Source: an uncultured bacterium
GTDB lineage: Bacteria > Armatimonadota > HRBIN16
Length of the DNA stretch: 42,603 bases
NCBI GenBank assembly: GCA_938027655.1
Contig: CALJAP010000090.1
Location: 1-42,603 of the forward strand
Direction: 5' to 3'
Shown here: positions 20,196 through 29,008 of the stretch, in pieces
Numbering within the stretch: position 1 is the first letter of the stretch
How the letters are laid out: each line of letters begins with the position of its first letter
Position numbers and translations under genes: made by a program
Notes under the pieces: generated by a model
Told to the model about the DNA's origin: nothing
What the model saw: only the letters and a program-made list of their open reading frames with translations
Database searches by the model: none

Positions 20196-20711
20196 TCACC
20201 GGCTCCTGCGCTCTCTGCGAAACTGCCAGGGCGGGGTGGGGTTCTTGTCACGCCACAAGCCGCGTCGCTCGCGCCGCGCCTCCTCCTCCAGCTGCTGTAG
20301 CACCGGGTCGTCTGAATAGCGTCGATACCACCACGCATAGCCATTGCGCACCAGCTCGCGGTTCAGGCTGCGCCCATCGGGCAGAATCACTTCCCCAAGA
20401 ATGCGCCCGTACTGGTCGGTTCCATGTACCTGCACCGCCACCGTCTTCCCAAACGCCAGTTCGGCGGTAAACTGTTTCGCCCGCGTGCCATACGCCTGGT
20501 GGCTTTCCGGGCAGTCTATCCCCTGCAGGCGCACACGCACCGCGCGTCCCGCACGCATCACCTCTATCGTGTCGCCGTCGGAGACACCCACCACTTTGCC
20601 GGTAAAATCTCCCCGCACAGGCATCCAGCGGTACCACAGCGCGGACGCGACAAGCACCAGCACCACCGCTGCGAGGGGAACGGTTGTTCGGACTGTTCGA
20701 CTTTTACGCAT
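20196..20711 (-). CDS. Thermonuclease (SNase) family protein, membrane-anchored or secreted
   Basis: VVGVSDGDTIEV, VRLQGIDCPES, AYGTRAKQFT, YGRILGEVILPDGRSLNRELVRNGYAWWYRRYS. Confidence 0.92.
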   Translation of the reverse strand: MRKSRTVRTTVPLAAVVLVLVASALWYRWMPVRGDFTGKVVGVSDGDTIEVMRAGRAVRVRLQGIDCPESHQAYGTRAKQFTAELAFGKTVAVQVHGTDQYGRILGEVILPDGRSLNRELVRNGYAWWYRRYSDDPVLQQLEEEARRERRGLWRDKNPTPPWQFRRERRSR

Positions 20712-21049
20712 AGTGGTTCTTAGTTGGCGATTGGGGAAACGGTATCCTGCAAAAAGAGCAACCACAAGGGGGCACCCCACCTGTGCCGAATACATACAGC
20801 AGCATGGAACAGCCCCCTGTGTCTGCCCAAAAACCCAACGGACTGCTACCGCGAGCCGGTAATCGAAGAGGAAACCGACGTGCTCTGCGGTATGACCTCT
20901 GGCGGCTCAGACAGGATGCCTTTCATCGCGGATTGAGAAGTCTTGTGCATATTTCAAGGGTCTCTCATCCTTTTATCGCAAGTTCAGCATCTTGACATCG
21001 CCCGCCGGATGCGCCAAAATGAGAGCGTACTTCGCGAACGAGGTTTGCC

Positions 21050-21592
21050 ATGCGCATCTACACCAGAACGGGCGACGACGGCACAACAGGCTTGCTGGGC
21101 GGACAACGGGTTAGTAAGGATTCGCCTCGCGTGGAGGCGTACGGAAGCGTCGATGAGCTGAATGCGTATTTGGGGCTAGCGATCGTGCATCTGCACCCCT
21201 ATCCGCGTCTCTCTGAGATGTTGCAAGAGATACAGAACGAACTGTTTATCGCCGGTGCGGAGCTGGCGACGCCTATCGGTTACAAAGTGCCGGTAGAGCC
21301 TATCGGTGAGGAGCACGTGCAGAGGCTGGAGAGCTGGATCGATGAGCTGGAGCAAAACCTGTCTGCGCTGAAGCATTTCATCCTGCCCGGAGGAACCGCC
21401 GGTGCAGCTGTGCTGCATGTCGCGCGCACTGTATGCCGTCGGGCGGAGCGGCGCGTGGTGTCGCTTTTTCATGTCGAGCCGGGCAACCTGCACCTCATCA
21501 CCTATCTCAATCGTCTGGGCGACCTGCTGTTCGTCATGGCACGGGCGGTAAACGCAGCGGAAGGAGTGCAAGACGTCATCTGGGACGGTTAA
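21050..21592 (+). CDS. Cob(I)yrinic acid a,c-diamide adenosyltransferase, PduO type
   Basis: MRIYTRTGDDGTTGLLGGQRVSKDSPRVEAYGSVDELNAYLGLA, ILPGGTAGAAVLHVARTVCRRAER. Confidence 0.93.
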   Translation: MRIYTRTGDDGTTGLLGGQRVSKDSPRVEAYGSVDELNAYLGLAIVHLHPYPRLSEMLQEIQNELFIAGAELATPIGYKVPVEPIGEEHVQRLESWIDELEQNLSALKHFILPGGTAGAAVLHVARTVCRRAERRVVSLFHVEPGNLHLITYLNRLGDLLFVMARAVNAAEGVQDVIWDG

Positions 21593-21596
21593 AGCA

Positions 21597-22664
21597 ATGG
21601 ACGTATCGGTTATCGGCGCCAGCGGCGATTGCGGGCGCGAAATTGCGATACAACTGGTGGCGGAACGAGTGCTCTCCCCCACCGAACGCCTGCAGCTAGT
21701 CGGTAGACGGGGGGGCAGAAGCGAGCGTGTTCTATTTGGGCTACGTAGTGACCTCTCCGACGCCTATGCCGAAATCGCCCCCGAACTGGACGTAGCGTTG
21801 CATCCCGAAGAGGTAGTTGGCGACATCATCGTGATGGCGGCGGGACAGGCAGTGCCTACCGACGCCACCAGCGCGCCATCTCGCGATACGCTGGCGCAGT
21901 CCAACCTGCCGGTTTTCCACTCCTATGCTCGCGCTATCGAAAAGTATGGACACGGCAACGAGGTGGTCATCATTGTCACCAATCCGGTGGAGCTGGGCGT
22001 GGAGATTTTCAGCCGTTATCTGGGCAGACACCGCGTCATCGGCATCGGCGCGTATTCGGATTCGCTACGTTTCCGCCGTGAAATCGCCGTCGATGTGGGG
22101 GTGCGCCGCCAGATGGTGCACGCCTTCGTGGTAGGCGAGCACGGCGAGCAGATGCTTCCCCTCTGGAGCAGCGTGCGTATCTACGGCATGGACATGGAAG
22201 AGATGCTGGCGATTACCAGGCGATTGCGCGGGGAGCGCAGCGTGCTGGACTTTCCGCAGGAGGTGCAACGCGAGAAGCTGAGCGTGCTCGCATACCTGCA
22301 GCAAGGGCTGATACGCGAGGCATTTGAACATGTGGACCGCCTTCCTCCCGACCTGCGCGTGGTGTTAAAGCCATACCTCACCCACCTTTCGGGCGCGAAA
22401 ACGGCGGTCGCCACCGCCAACGTGACCGTAGACCTCGTGCGTACCCTCATGGACGGGCGTGAGATTGTGGTAGCAGGGCAGGTGCGACTGGATGGAGAGT
22501 TCTACGGCATCCACACCGCTATCGGTGCGCCGATTGTGGTGGGCAATAACGGTTGGTCGCAGGTAGTGCCGATACAGCTTTGGCAGGACGAAGCGCGGCT
22601 GCTGATGCAATCCGCCAGCCAGATTCAACGCAAACTACGGGAGTGGACGAAATATGGAGAATAA
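21597..22664 (+). CDS. Malate/lactate dehydrogenase family protein
   Basis: VIGASGDCGREIA, VIIVTNPVELG, DSLRFRREIA, VVGEHGEQMLPLWS. Confidence 0.85.
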   Translation: MDVSVIGASGDCGREIAIQLVAERVLSPTERLQLVGRRGGRSERVLFGLRSDLSDAYAEIAPELDVALHPEEVVGDIIVMAAGQAVPTDATSAPSRDTLAQSNLPVFHSYARAIEKYGHGNEVVIIVTNPVELGVEIFSRYLGRHRVIGIGAYSDSLRFRREIAVDVGVRRQMVHAFVVGEHGEQMLPLWSSVRIYGMDMEEMLAITRRLRGERSVLDFPQEVQREKLSVLAYLQQGLIREAFEHVDRLPPDLRVVLKPYLTHLSGAKTAVATANVTVDLVRTLMDGREIVVAGQVRLDGEFYGIHTAIGAPIVVGNNGWSQVVPIQLWQDEARLLMQSASQIQRKLREWTKYGE

Positions 22665-23121
22665 TCGCTGGGTGTTTGTCATTAAAGTACAGGATAAACC
22701 GGGCGCACTGACCGCTATCGCTTCAGCGTTCTCCAGTCGGGGAGTGTCTCTAGAAAACACGCTTGGCAGTAGTGCAGCGAGTATGCTCGGCGCACCCAGC
22801 ACCATTGTGCTCAGCTTCCGTGCTACCGAACGCAAGAAGGAGACGCTGTTGCGCACCCTGTCCCGCCTTCAGCAGGTGTTGCAGGTGCAGGCATACCCGT
22901 ATGGTTCCCGTGAACTGCGCAGTATCGCTATCGTGCGTGTCGTCCCCGGCGAAAAGATGGACTTCCCGACAAAGGGGATACAAACGGAGATTATCTCCGA
23001 ACGTGGTGACAGCAAAACGCTGCTCATCACCGGCGGCACGCAGGCAGTAGACAAGGTAGTGGAGATACTACGCGAGCGCGGCACTCTGCTGGACACAGTA
23101 ACCACCGTGATGGCGGTGTGA
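22654..23121 (+). CDS. ACT-domain protein resembling acetolactate synthase small subunit
   Basis: VIKVQDKPGALTAIASAFSSRGVSLENTLGS; second half RSIAIVRV...KGIQTEIISERGD; overlaps mdh-like gene by 11 nt. Confidence 0.7.
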   Translation: MENNRWVFVIKVQDKPGALTAIASAFSSRGVSLENTLGSSAASMLGAPSTIVLSFRATERKKETLLRTLSRLQQVLQVQAYPYGSRELRSIAIVRVVPGEKMDFPTKGIQTEIISERGDSKTLLITGGTQAVDKVVEILRERGTLLDTVTTVMAV

Positions 23122-23124
23122 AGC

Positions 23125-23922
23125 ATGCCACGCAAGCCTGTTCTCAGCCCCAGCCGAATCCGAACCTACCTGCTGTGCGAGGTGAAGTACTACCACACCT
23201 ATCTCAATCCGCAGGGTAAGTTCTACCTGCGGGCAAAGCGCGAGTACTCGTTTGGCACGACGATGCACGCGGTACTACAGCATCTGCACGCTTCCGGCGG
23301 CGTCGAAGCGGTGCCGGTGGAGCAACTGCAACAGGTAATGCAACAGCAGTGGGTGACAGCAGGCTACGAGTCGCCCCACGAGGAGCAACAGTTCCAGCAG
23401 ATGGCGGCGGCGTTGCTGGAACAATACCATGCCCGCGCGCAGGAAGCGTTGCAGCAGATACCACCCGAACAGCGTCCACGTATCCTAATGCAGGAGCGAA
23501 TGCTGCGGCTGGATATGGGCGCGTTCGCGCTGGTAGGGCGCGTGGACCGCGTGGACGAGCATCCTGACGGCACGCTGGAGATTATCGACTACAAAAGCTG
23601 GCGCACCGACGTGACTCCCGAAGAGGTGCACGACGACCTCGCCATGTGCTGTTACCAGCTGCTATTGAAGCACCTCTACCCGCACCGCCGGGTAGTCGCC
23701 ACCATTGTCGCCCTGCAAACAGGCGCGTTCGCCAGCGCAAGCCTCACCGATGAAGAGCTGGCAGAGTTTCGCGAGGACATTCGCCTGCTGGGCGAAGAGA
23801 TAATCTCCCGCGACTTCGAGTATCTGGAACCGAAGCGCATCCCCCACTGCGAGGTGTGTGATTTCCTGCCGTTGTGCCAGCGTATCTGGCAGCAGCAGGC
23901 GGGGCATCCCTTCGGGGGATAG
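23125..23922 (+). CDS. PD-(D/E)XK nuclease family protein (RecB/Cas4-like, probable Fe-S Cys cluster)
   Basis: LSPSRIRTYLLCEVKYYH, GTTMHAVLQHLH, GRVDRVDEHPDGTLEIIDYKSW, CEVCDFLPLC. Confidence 0.88.
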   Translation: MPRKPVLSPSRIRTYLLCEVKYYHTYLNPQGKFYLRAKREYSFGTTMHAVLQHLHASGGVEAVPVEQLQQVMQQQWVTAGYESPHEEQQFQQMAAALLEQYHARAQEALQQIPPEQRPRILMQERMLRLDMGAFALVGRVDRVDEHPDGTLEIIDYKSWRTDVTPEEVHDDLAMCCYQLLLKHLYPHRRVVATIVALQTGAFASASLTDEELAEFREDIRLLGEEIISRDFEYLEPKRIPHCEVCDFLPLCQRIWQQQAGHPFGG

Positions 23923-23969
23923 CGTGACCACCTTGAATTACCCCTGAAAATCCTGTATATTTATGGGTT

Positions 23970-24062
23970 GGAGAGGTCGCATAGTGGCCTAGTGCGCCCG
24001 CCTCGAAAGCGGGTACCCGGCGAAGAGCTGGGTCGCGGGTTCGAATCCCGCCCTCTCCGCCA
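23970..24062 (+). tRNA. tRNA-Ser (anticodon CGA)
   Basis: GGAGAGG/CCTCTCC acceptor, ctCGAaa loop, long variable arm, GCGGGTTCGAATCCCGC, CCA encoded. Confidence 0.95.
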
Positions 24063-24091
24063 TTTTCATCCTTCGGTGGCTGACGAAGCGT

Positions 24092-25084
24092 GTGACCACA
24101 CCGTTACAGCAAACACCGCTCGCTGACGCCCTGCATCACCTGATGCAGGCGGTTCCCGTTCCCTCTCACCTGCGCCTTCGCGAACCGCTGAAGGGGTACA
24201 CCACCCTGCGTGTGGGCGGTCCTGCCGACCTGTTCTACAGGGCGACCGACATCGAGGAGTTTGCGCAGGTGGTCATCGCCGCTCACCAGATGAACGTGCC
24301 CACCCTCATCCTGGGATTGGGTAGTAACCTGCTGGTGAGCGACAGGGGCGTTCGGGGGCTGGTAGTGTACAACTGCTGTCGGCGCATTGAGGTGGGCGAA
24401 CTGACCTTCTCCGAATCGGGCGCATCGTTTCAGCAGCTTTTTCTCAAGACGGCGCAAGCGGGGCTATCAGGGCTGGAGTTTGCAGTGGGCATTCCGGGCA
24501 CGGTGGGCGGCGCGCTGGTATCCAACGCGGGTGCGTTCCGTGAGAACATCTGCGACCTAGTAGAAACCATCGACGTGGTGGTGGAAGGCGAGCGCAAGCT
24601 AGTGAGCAAGGAGTGGATGCAGTTCTCGTATCGCGATAGCATCCTGCGTCGCCCCAATCCCCCGCGCGCGGCGATTCTGGCAGTGACCTTGCGTTTGCAG
24701 CGCGGCGACCGCCGACAGATTTTCGCCCGAGCACGCGAACTGCAACGCTGGCGCATCGAGAGGCAACCACCCAACCCTTCAGCGGGCAGTTTCTTCAAGA
24801 ACGTCACCGATCCGGAGCTGGCGCAAAGGCTGCCCGGTTTGCCCGCCGCGCTGAAAGAGGCAGGCATTGTGCCTGCGGGATACCTGATTGCCGAGGCAGG
24901 GCTGAAAGGGCTGCGCGTGGGCGGGGCGATGGTCTCGCAGAAACATGCCAACTTCCTCATCAACGCGGGCGGCGCTACCGCCAGCGACATCCGCCAACTG
25001 GCAGACATCGTGAAGCAAAGGGTTTATGAAAAGTTCGGTGTGTGGCTGGAAGAGGAGGTGTTGACAGTCGGCGAGTGGGAGTGA
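24092..25084 (+). CDS. murB: UDP-N-acetylmuramate dehydrogenase
   Basis: TTLRVGGPADLFYRA, LGLGSNLLVSDRGVRGLVV, GIPGTVGGALVSNAGAF, SYRDSILR, PSAGSFFKN. Confidence 0.95.
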   Translation: MTTPLQQTPLADALHHLMQAVPVPSHLRLREPLKGYTTLRVGGPADLFYRATDIEEFAQVVIAAHQMNVPTLILGLGSNLLVSDRGVRGLVVYNCCRRIEVGELTFSESGASFQQLFLKTAQAGLSGLEFAVGIPGTVGGALVSNAGAFRENICDLVETIDVVVEGERKLVSKEWMQFSYRDSILRRPNPPRAAILAVTLRLQRGDRRQIFARARELQRWRIERQPPNPSAGSFFKNVTDPELAQRLPGLPAALKEAGIVPAGYLIAEAGLKGLRVGGAMVSQKHANFLINAGGATASDIRQLADIVKQRVYEKFGVWLEEEVLTVGEWE

Positions 25085-25146
25085 GGCGGTTGACGAGGGT
25101 GTAGATTTTATGGGATACTCGTGGTAAACTCAGAGGAGGTACGGCA

Positions 25147-25393
25147 ATGCCAGCCACCACCTTTCGCGTTAGCAAGAAAATCCATGATCAGGTGAGAGCG
25201 CTCGCGCAGCAAACTGGGGAGAGTATGCAGGAGGTTATCTCGAAGGCGATAGAACAACATCAGGAGCAGCTTTTCTGGCGGCAGGTGCGTTCCCCGCGAG
25301 CGGTTCCGGGAACGATGGGGGAACGTTACGCCACAGACAATCGCGCAGGTCGAGCACCGACTGAGGATGCTGCGTGGGCTGAATAATGAGTAG
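25147..25393 (+). pseudogene. Decayed toxin-antitoxin locus: RHH antitoxin N-terminus joined out of frame to a MazF-like C-terminal fragment
   Basis: MPATTFRVSKKIHDQVRALAQQTGESMQEVISKAIEQHQEQLFWRQV in one frame, then +1 frame VPRERFRERWGNVTPQTIAQVEHRLRMLRGLNNE ending at TAG 25391. Confidence 0.6.
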
Positions 25394-25408
25394 CACGGAG
25401 GTTCCTCC

Positions 25409-26311
25409 ATGAAAATCCGTGTGGTGGCGGTACAGTTCAAACCGCGTAAGGGCGATGTGGAACACAATTTAGATCGCGTCACAGACGCACTGCGACAGGT
25501 CGTGGAAGACAATGTGCCTGCCGATGTGGTGGTGTTTCCCGAGACCATCTCCTCCGGCTATTTTCTGGAGGGCGGCGTGCGCGAAGCAGCACGAACCCGC
25601 GAACAGATACTGGAAGCGCTAGCACAGCGCTATCAACCGTTTGCGCGCCAGGAGCCGCTGGACGTAGTGCTGGGTTTTTACGAGCTCTGGCGCGGCAAGT
25701 ACTACAACTCCGCGCTGTATTTAACCCTGAGCGCAGAACCCGAAGCCTGTCGAATCGTGCATACGCACCGTAAGTTTTTCCTGCCTACCTATGGCGTGTT
25801 TCAGGAGAAACGCTTTGTGGCGCGAGGGCGTAATATCGAGGTATTTCAAACTCGATTCGGCGTCGCCACCGTATTAATCTGTGAAGATGTATGGCACTCC
25901 ATCACAGGCGCCATCGCGGCGTTAAAAGGTGCGGAGGTGTTTTTTGTGATTGCCGCCTCACCTGGCAGGGGCTTTCATGGCGAGAACGTGGACAACGTGA
26001 TGAAGTGGCAACAATTGCTGTGCAACATGGCGGAAGAACACGGGGTATGGGTAGTGAACGCGAGCCTGGTTGGTTTCGAAGGGGGTAAGGGGTTCGTCGG
26101 ACAGTCGATGGTGGTCAACCCCTTCGGGCAGATTGTGGTTTCCGCTCCGTTGATGAAAGAGGCGATGATTACCGCCACTATCGACACCGAGGAGATAGCC
26201 ATCGCGAGGGCGAACGCCCCCCTGCTCGCCGATTTGGAGGCAGGGTTGGCAGACCTGCTGATAGAGATGCAGGAAATCGCTGCGGAGCAACATGCGAGGG
26301 ACCGGCAATGA
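25409..26311 (+). CDS. Carbon-nitrogen hydrolase (nitrilase superfamily), probable glutaminase partner of NAD+ synthetase
   Basis: VVVFPETISSGYF (Glu), RKFFLPTYGVFQEKRF (Lys), VLICEDVWHS (Cys); 4-nt overlap with nadE. Confidence 0.88.
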   Translation: MKIRVVAVQFKPRKGDVEHNLDRVTDALRQVVEDNVPADVVVFPETISSGYFLEGGVREAARTREQILEALAQRYQPFARQEPLDVVLGFYELWRGKYYNSALYLTLSAEPEACRIVHTHRKFFLPTYGVFQEKRFVARGRNIEVFQTRFGVATVLICEDVWHSITGAIAALKGAEVFFVIAASPGRGFHGENVDNVMKWQQLLCNMAEEHGVWVVNASLVGFEGGKGFVGQSMVVNPFGQIVVSAPLMKEAMITATIDTEEIAIARANAPLLADLEAGLADLLIEMQEIAAEQHARDRQ

Positions 26312-27171
26312 GCAAACTGGAGGTGATTCGTGCGCCTGCGCACACGCACGATGCGGAAGAGCTGTTGCGCATCAACGCGCCTCTGGTGGCGGAGTGGCTG
26401 GTGGAGTTCCTGCGTGACGAGATGATACGTCGGCGGGGCTTTCATCGCGCGGTCGTCGGGCTATCGGGCGGGGTGGACTCGTCGGTGACCGCGTTTCTGT
26501 GTGCGCGTGCTCTGGGGGCGGAGAACGTCTGGGGCATCCGAATGCCCTATCGCACCAGCAGTGTCGAGAGTCTGGAACACGCGCAGCTGGTCATCGACCA
26601 GCTGGGCATCCATTCCCGCACGATAGACATCACGCCGGCAGTGGACGGCTACCTGCAGTACGAACCCGACGCCGACGGCAGGCGACGCGGTAACGTGATG
26701 GCGCGGATGCGCATGATTGTGCTGTTCGACCTCTCCGCCAAACTCAACGCCTTGCCTGTCGGCACGGGTAATAAGACCGAAAGGCTGTTTGGATACTTCA
26801 CTTGGCACGCCGACGACTCGCCGCCTATCAACCCGCTGGGCGACCTGTTTAAGACGCAGGTGTGGCAGCTGGCGCGGTATCTGGGCGTGCCGGAGGTGAT
26901 TGTCTCCAAGCCTGCCTCGGCAGACCTGATTGTTGGGCAAACGGACGAGGACGACCTGGGCATTTCTTATCATCTCGCCGACCAGATTCTGTACTTTCTG
27001 CTGCGCGGCTATCGCGTAGAGCAGATTGAGGAGATGGGCTATCCGCGCGAGAAGATTCTGCTGGTGAAAGGAAGGCTGGAGAGCACACACTGGAAACGCC
27101 ATCTACCCACGACCGCCATGCTCTCCACCACGTCCATCAACGACTACTACTTACGTCCGGTGGATTATTGA
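26308..27171 (+). CDS. nadE: NAD(+) synthase
   Basis: VVGLSGGVDSSVTAFLCARALG PP-loop, GTGNKTERLFGYFTWHADDSPPINPLGDLFKTQV. Confidence 0.95.
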   Translation: MSKLEVIRAPAHTHDAEELLRINAPLVAEWLVEFLRDEMIRRRGFHRAVVGLSGGVDSSVTAFLCARALGAENVWGIRMPYRTSSVESLEHAQLVIDQLGIHSRTIDITPAVDGYLQYEPDADGRRRGNVMARMRMIVLFDLSAKLNALPVGTGNKTERLFGYFTWHADDSPPINPLGDLFKTQVWQLARYLGVPEVIVSKPASADLIVGQTDEDDLGISYHLADQILYFLLRGYRVEQIEEMGYPREKILLVKGRLESTHWKRHLPTTAMLSTTSINDYYLRPVDY

Positions 27172-27515
27172 TGTACGACCTGATTATCGAACCCGAAGAG
27201 GAAGACACCGAGTGGTGCTGGGAAGAGGTAGAGGGTGCCCTGGGTGCGGTTGGGTTAAGCGTCGCTGAGGGTACATGCTTGCCCGCGAACGTGGAGGGAA
27301 CGGTGTGGGTGGACATCGGCTCACCGGATAGCCCGAGCGTGATGCTGATTGCGGTGCGGGCGAAAGAAGATGGGCGCCCGGAGACCATCCGGCAGGCAAC
27401 GGACGTTGCCTTTTATCTGGCAAACCGGTTGGGCGGCATAGTGATAGATATGCAGCTGGGAGGTCGTGTGTTGCCCGAAAATCGCGATTTGATCGAAGCG
27501 GAGTTTTTGCGCTAG
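27171..27515 (+). CDS. Hypothetical acidic protein
   Basis: ORF overlapping nadE stop by 1 nt (TGATG). Confidence 0.6.
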   Translation: MYDLIIEPEEEDTEWCWEEVEGALGAVGLSVAEGTCLPANVEGTVWVDIGSPDSPSVMLIAVRAKEDGRPETIRQATDVAFYLANRLGGIVIDMQLGGRVLPENRDLIEAEFLR

Positions 27516-27522
27516 AGGTACG

Positions 27523-28185
27523 ATGGACAGCTCACTGATTGTTGGAGCGATGATAGGCGCGGGAAGCGCGGCAGGCACTTACTACCTGTTCAAACGCTGG
27601 GAGGTGTTCCGCGAGCGCACGCGCGAGCAGTCGCGTCGTCGCGACGTTCTGCACCGCCTGGTGGTGGAAGCGCTGGACAACGCTGCGTGGAACGCCTACA
27701 TCGAGTCCATCATCGACGGCTGGCTAAAGGCACATGAGGCAAAAATACTCACTCCCCAAGAGGTTCAGGACGCCCTCTATCGCTGGATTGCGGAGCCGTA
27801 CTCCTTACGCTCCCATCGCGACGCCCTGCAGCAGTACGTAACTTTGCCGATACATGATGACACAGAGCAGGAACTGTATGTGGCTGTCACCAGCGTATAC
27901 CATGAGCTGACCATGAACACGCTCACTCTGCGCATGTTGCGCCTGTTTCAGGAGCTGGAGACGACAGACACCCCCTGCATCGCCCCCGAGCAGTTGATGC
28001 TACTGCTGCAGCGGGTAGCGCAGGAGTTCAAAGCAAACGGCGAGCGGTTCTACGCGCTGGCGGTGCGTCTGGTGGAACGATACCCCTTCCTCGCCGAAAC
28101 GCACGCCCGCAAGATGCGCCTGCTACTGGAACAGCTGGAAAACTATCAGAAGCAGGCGGAAGCGAGCCAGGATACAGAGCGGTAG
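27523..28185 (+). CDS. Hypothetical membrane-anchored protein
   Basis: N-terminal hydrophobic segment SLIVGAMIGAGSAAGTYYLF then long helical region. Confidence 0.6.
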   Translation: MDSSLIVGAMIGAGSAAGTYYLFKRWEVFRERTREQSRRRDVLHRLVVEALDNAAWNAYIESIIDGWLKAHEAKILTPQEVQDALYRWIAEPYSLRSHRDALQQYVTLPIHDDTEQELYVAVTSVYHELTMNTLTLRMLRLFQELETTDTPCIAPEQLMLLLQRVAQEFKANGERFYALAVRLVERYPFLAETHARKMRLLLEQLENYQKQAEASQDTER

Positions 28186-28186
28186 T

Positions 28187-28966
28187 CTACCGAGCAGACA
28201 CCTGCTGTAGCACCCACGACACCTCTTCGGCAGATAGAGTCACCGGCAGAGCCTGCCGGTAGTCCACCAATCGGTGATACGCTCCCTCCTCATAACAGCG
28301 TGTGAAGGCTTGCTGCAGGTCTAACACCACATCGGGGTCGCCTTCCAGCAAGGGTACCCAGACCCGCGGTAAACGTTCTTTCAGCGTCACGGGCCACACT
28401 TCATAGCTCGCGCCGCTGCCCGCCCGATGCAGGCAGACCAGATAGTCATAGGCGCGAGGTATGTGGTGTTTGGGCACAGCCACCGTATGCTCTCCGCCAT
28501 GAAGGAGGTCTATTTCCAGCAGGTGCACCTGGCTGGCGAGCAGCTCCGCCTGTTTCTGCAAGTAAAGCTCTCTGCCTGGGTGCCCCGGCGCCTTGTTCGT
28601 ATGGCTGAGCACCTCGATAATCGTGACCACGCGATAGTCCAATTTGGGTGCAACAATCTTGATGAAGGCTTCGCGCACTTCATGCAATGCGAGGAGGGCT
28701 TTAATCTGAATCGGCGGGTCGGCTACAGCGGTGGCAGCAGATGATGGAGATGGCGTTACGGGCTTGGTCTGCACCACCACAACATCGGGGCGCATGTCGC
28801 GCTCGCTTTGCACAATGTACAGTCGTTCTTCCACATCCGCTACGTATGCTTCTGGAAGAACCGCGTTCAGCTGTGCGCGGATGGCGTTAATCAACCCATC
28901 ATGCACGCCACCCCAGAGCGCGGGGTTCTCCAGATAGGGGTCCATTCCGGGAAACGGGCTGGGCAT
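28187..28966 (-). CDS. DUF4058 family protein
   Basis: MPSPFPGMDPYLENPALWGGVHDGLINAIRAQLNAVLPEAYVADVEERLYIV. Confidence 0.9.
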   Translation of the reverse strand: MPSPFPGMDPYLENPALWGGVHDGLINAIRAQLNAVLPEAYVADVEERLYIVQSERDMRPDVVVVQTKPVTPSPSSAATAVADPPIQIKALLALHEVREAFIKIVAPKLDYRVVTIIEVLSHTNKAPGHPGRELYLQKQAELLASQVHLLEIDLLHGGEHTVAVPKHHIPRAYDYLVCLHRAGSGASYEVWPVTLKERLPRVWVPLLEGDPDVVLDLQQAFTRCYEEGAYHRLVDYRQALPVTLSAEEVSWVLQQVSAR

Positions 28967-29008
28967 CACTTTTCACCGGTGATATTGTAGCCTGAGCTGC
29001 TACGCCTG

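Noticed and set aside
18988-20319. 443-aa plus-strand ORF
   Set aside because: Antisense to xylB and the isomerase; no recognisable domain.
20735-21049. Small ORFs in the gap between the SNase and adenosyltransferase genes
   Set aside because: Overlapping short ORFs in two frames, no SD and no recognisable motif.
23125-23922. Cas4 of a CRISPR-Cas system
   Set aside because: Similar fold and Cys pattern, but no cas genes or repeats nearby.
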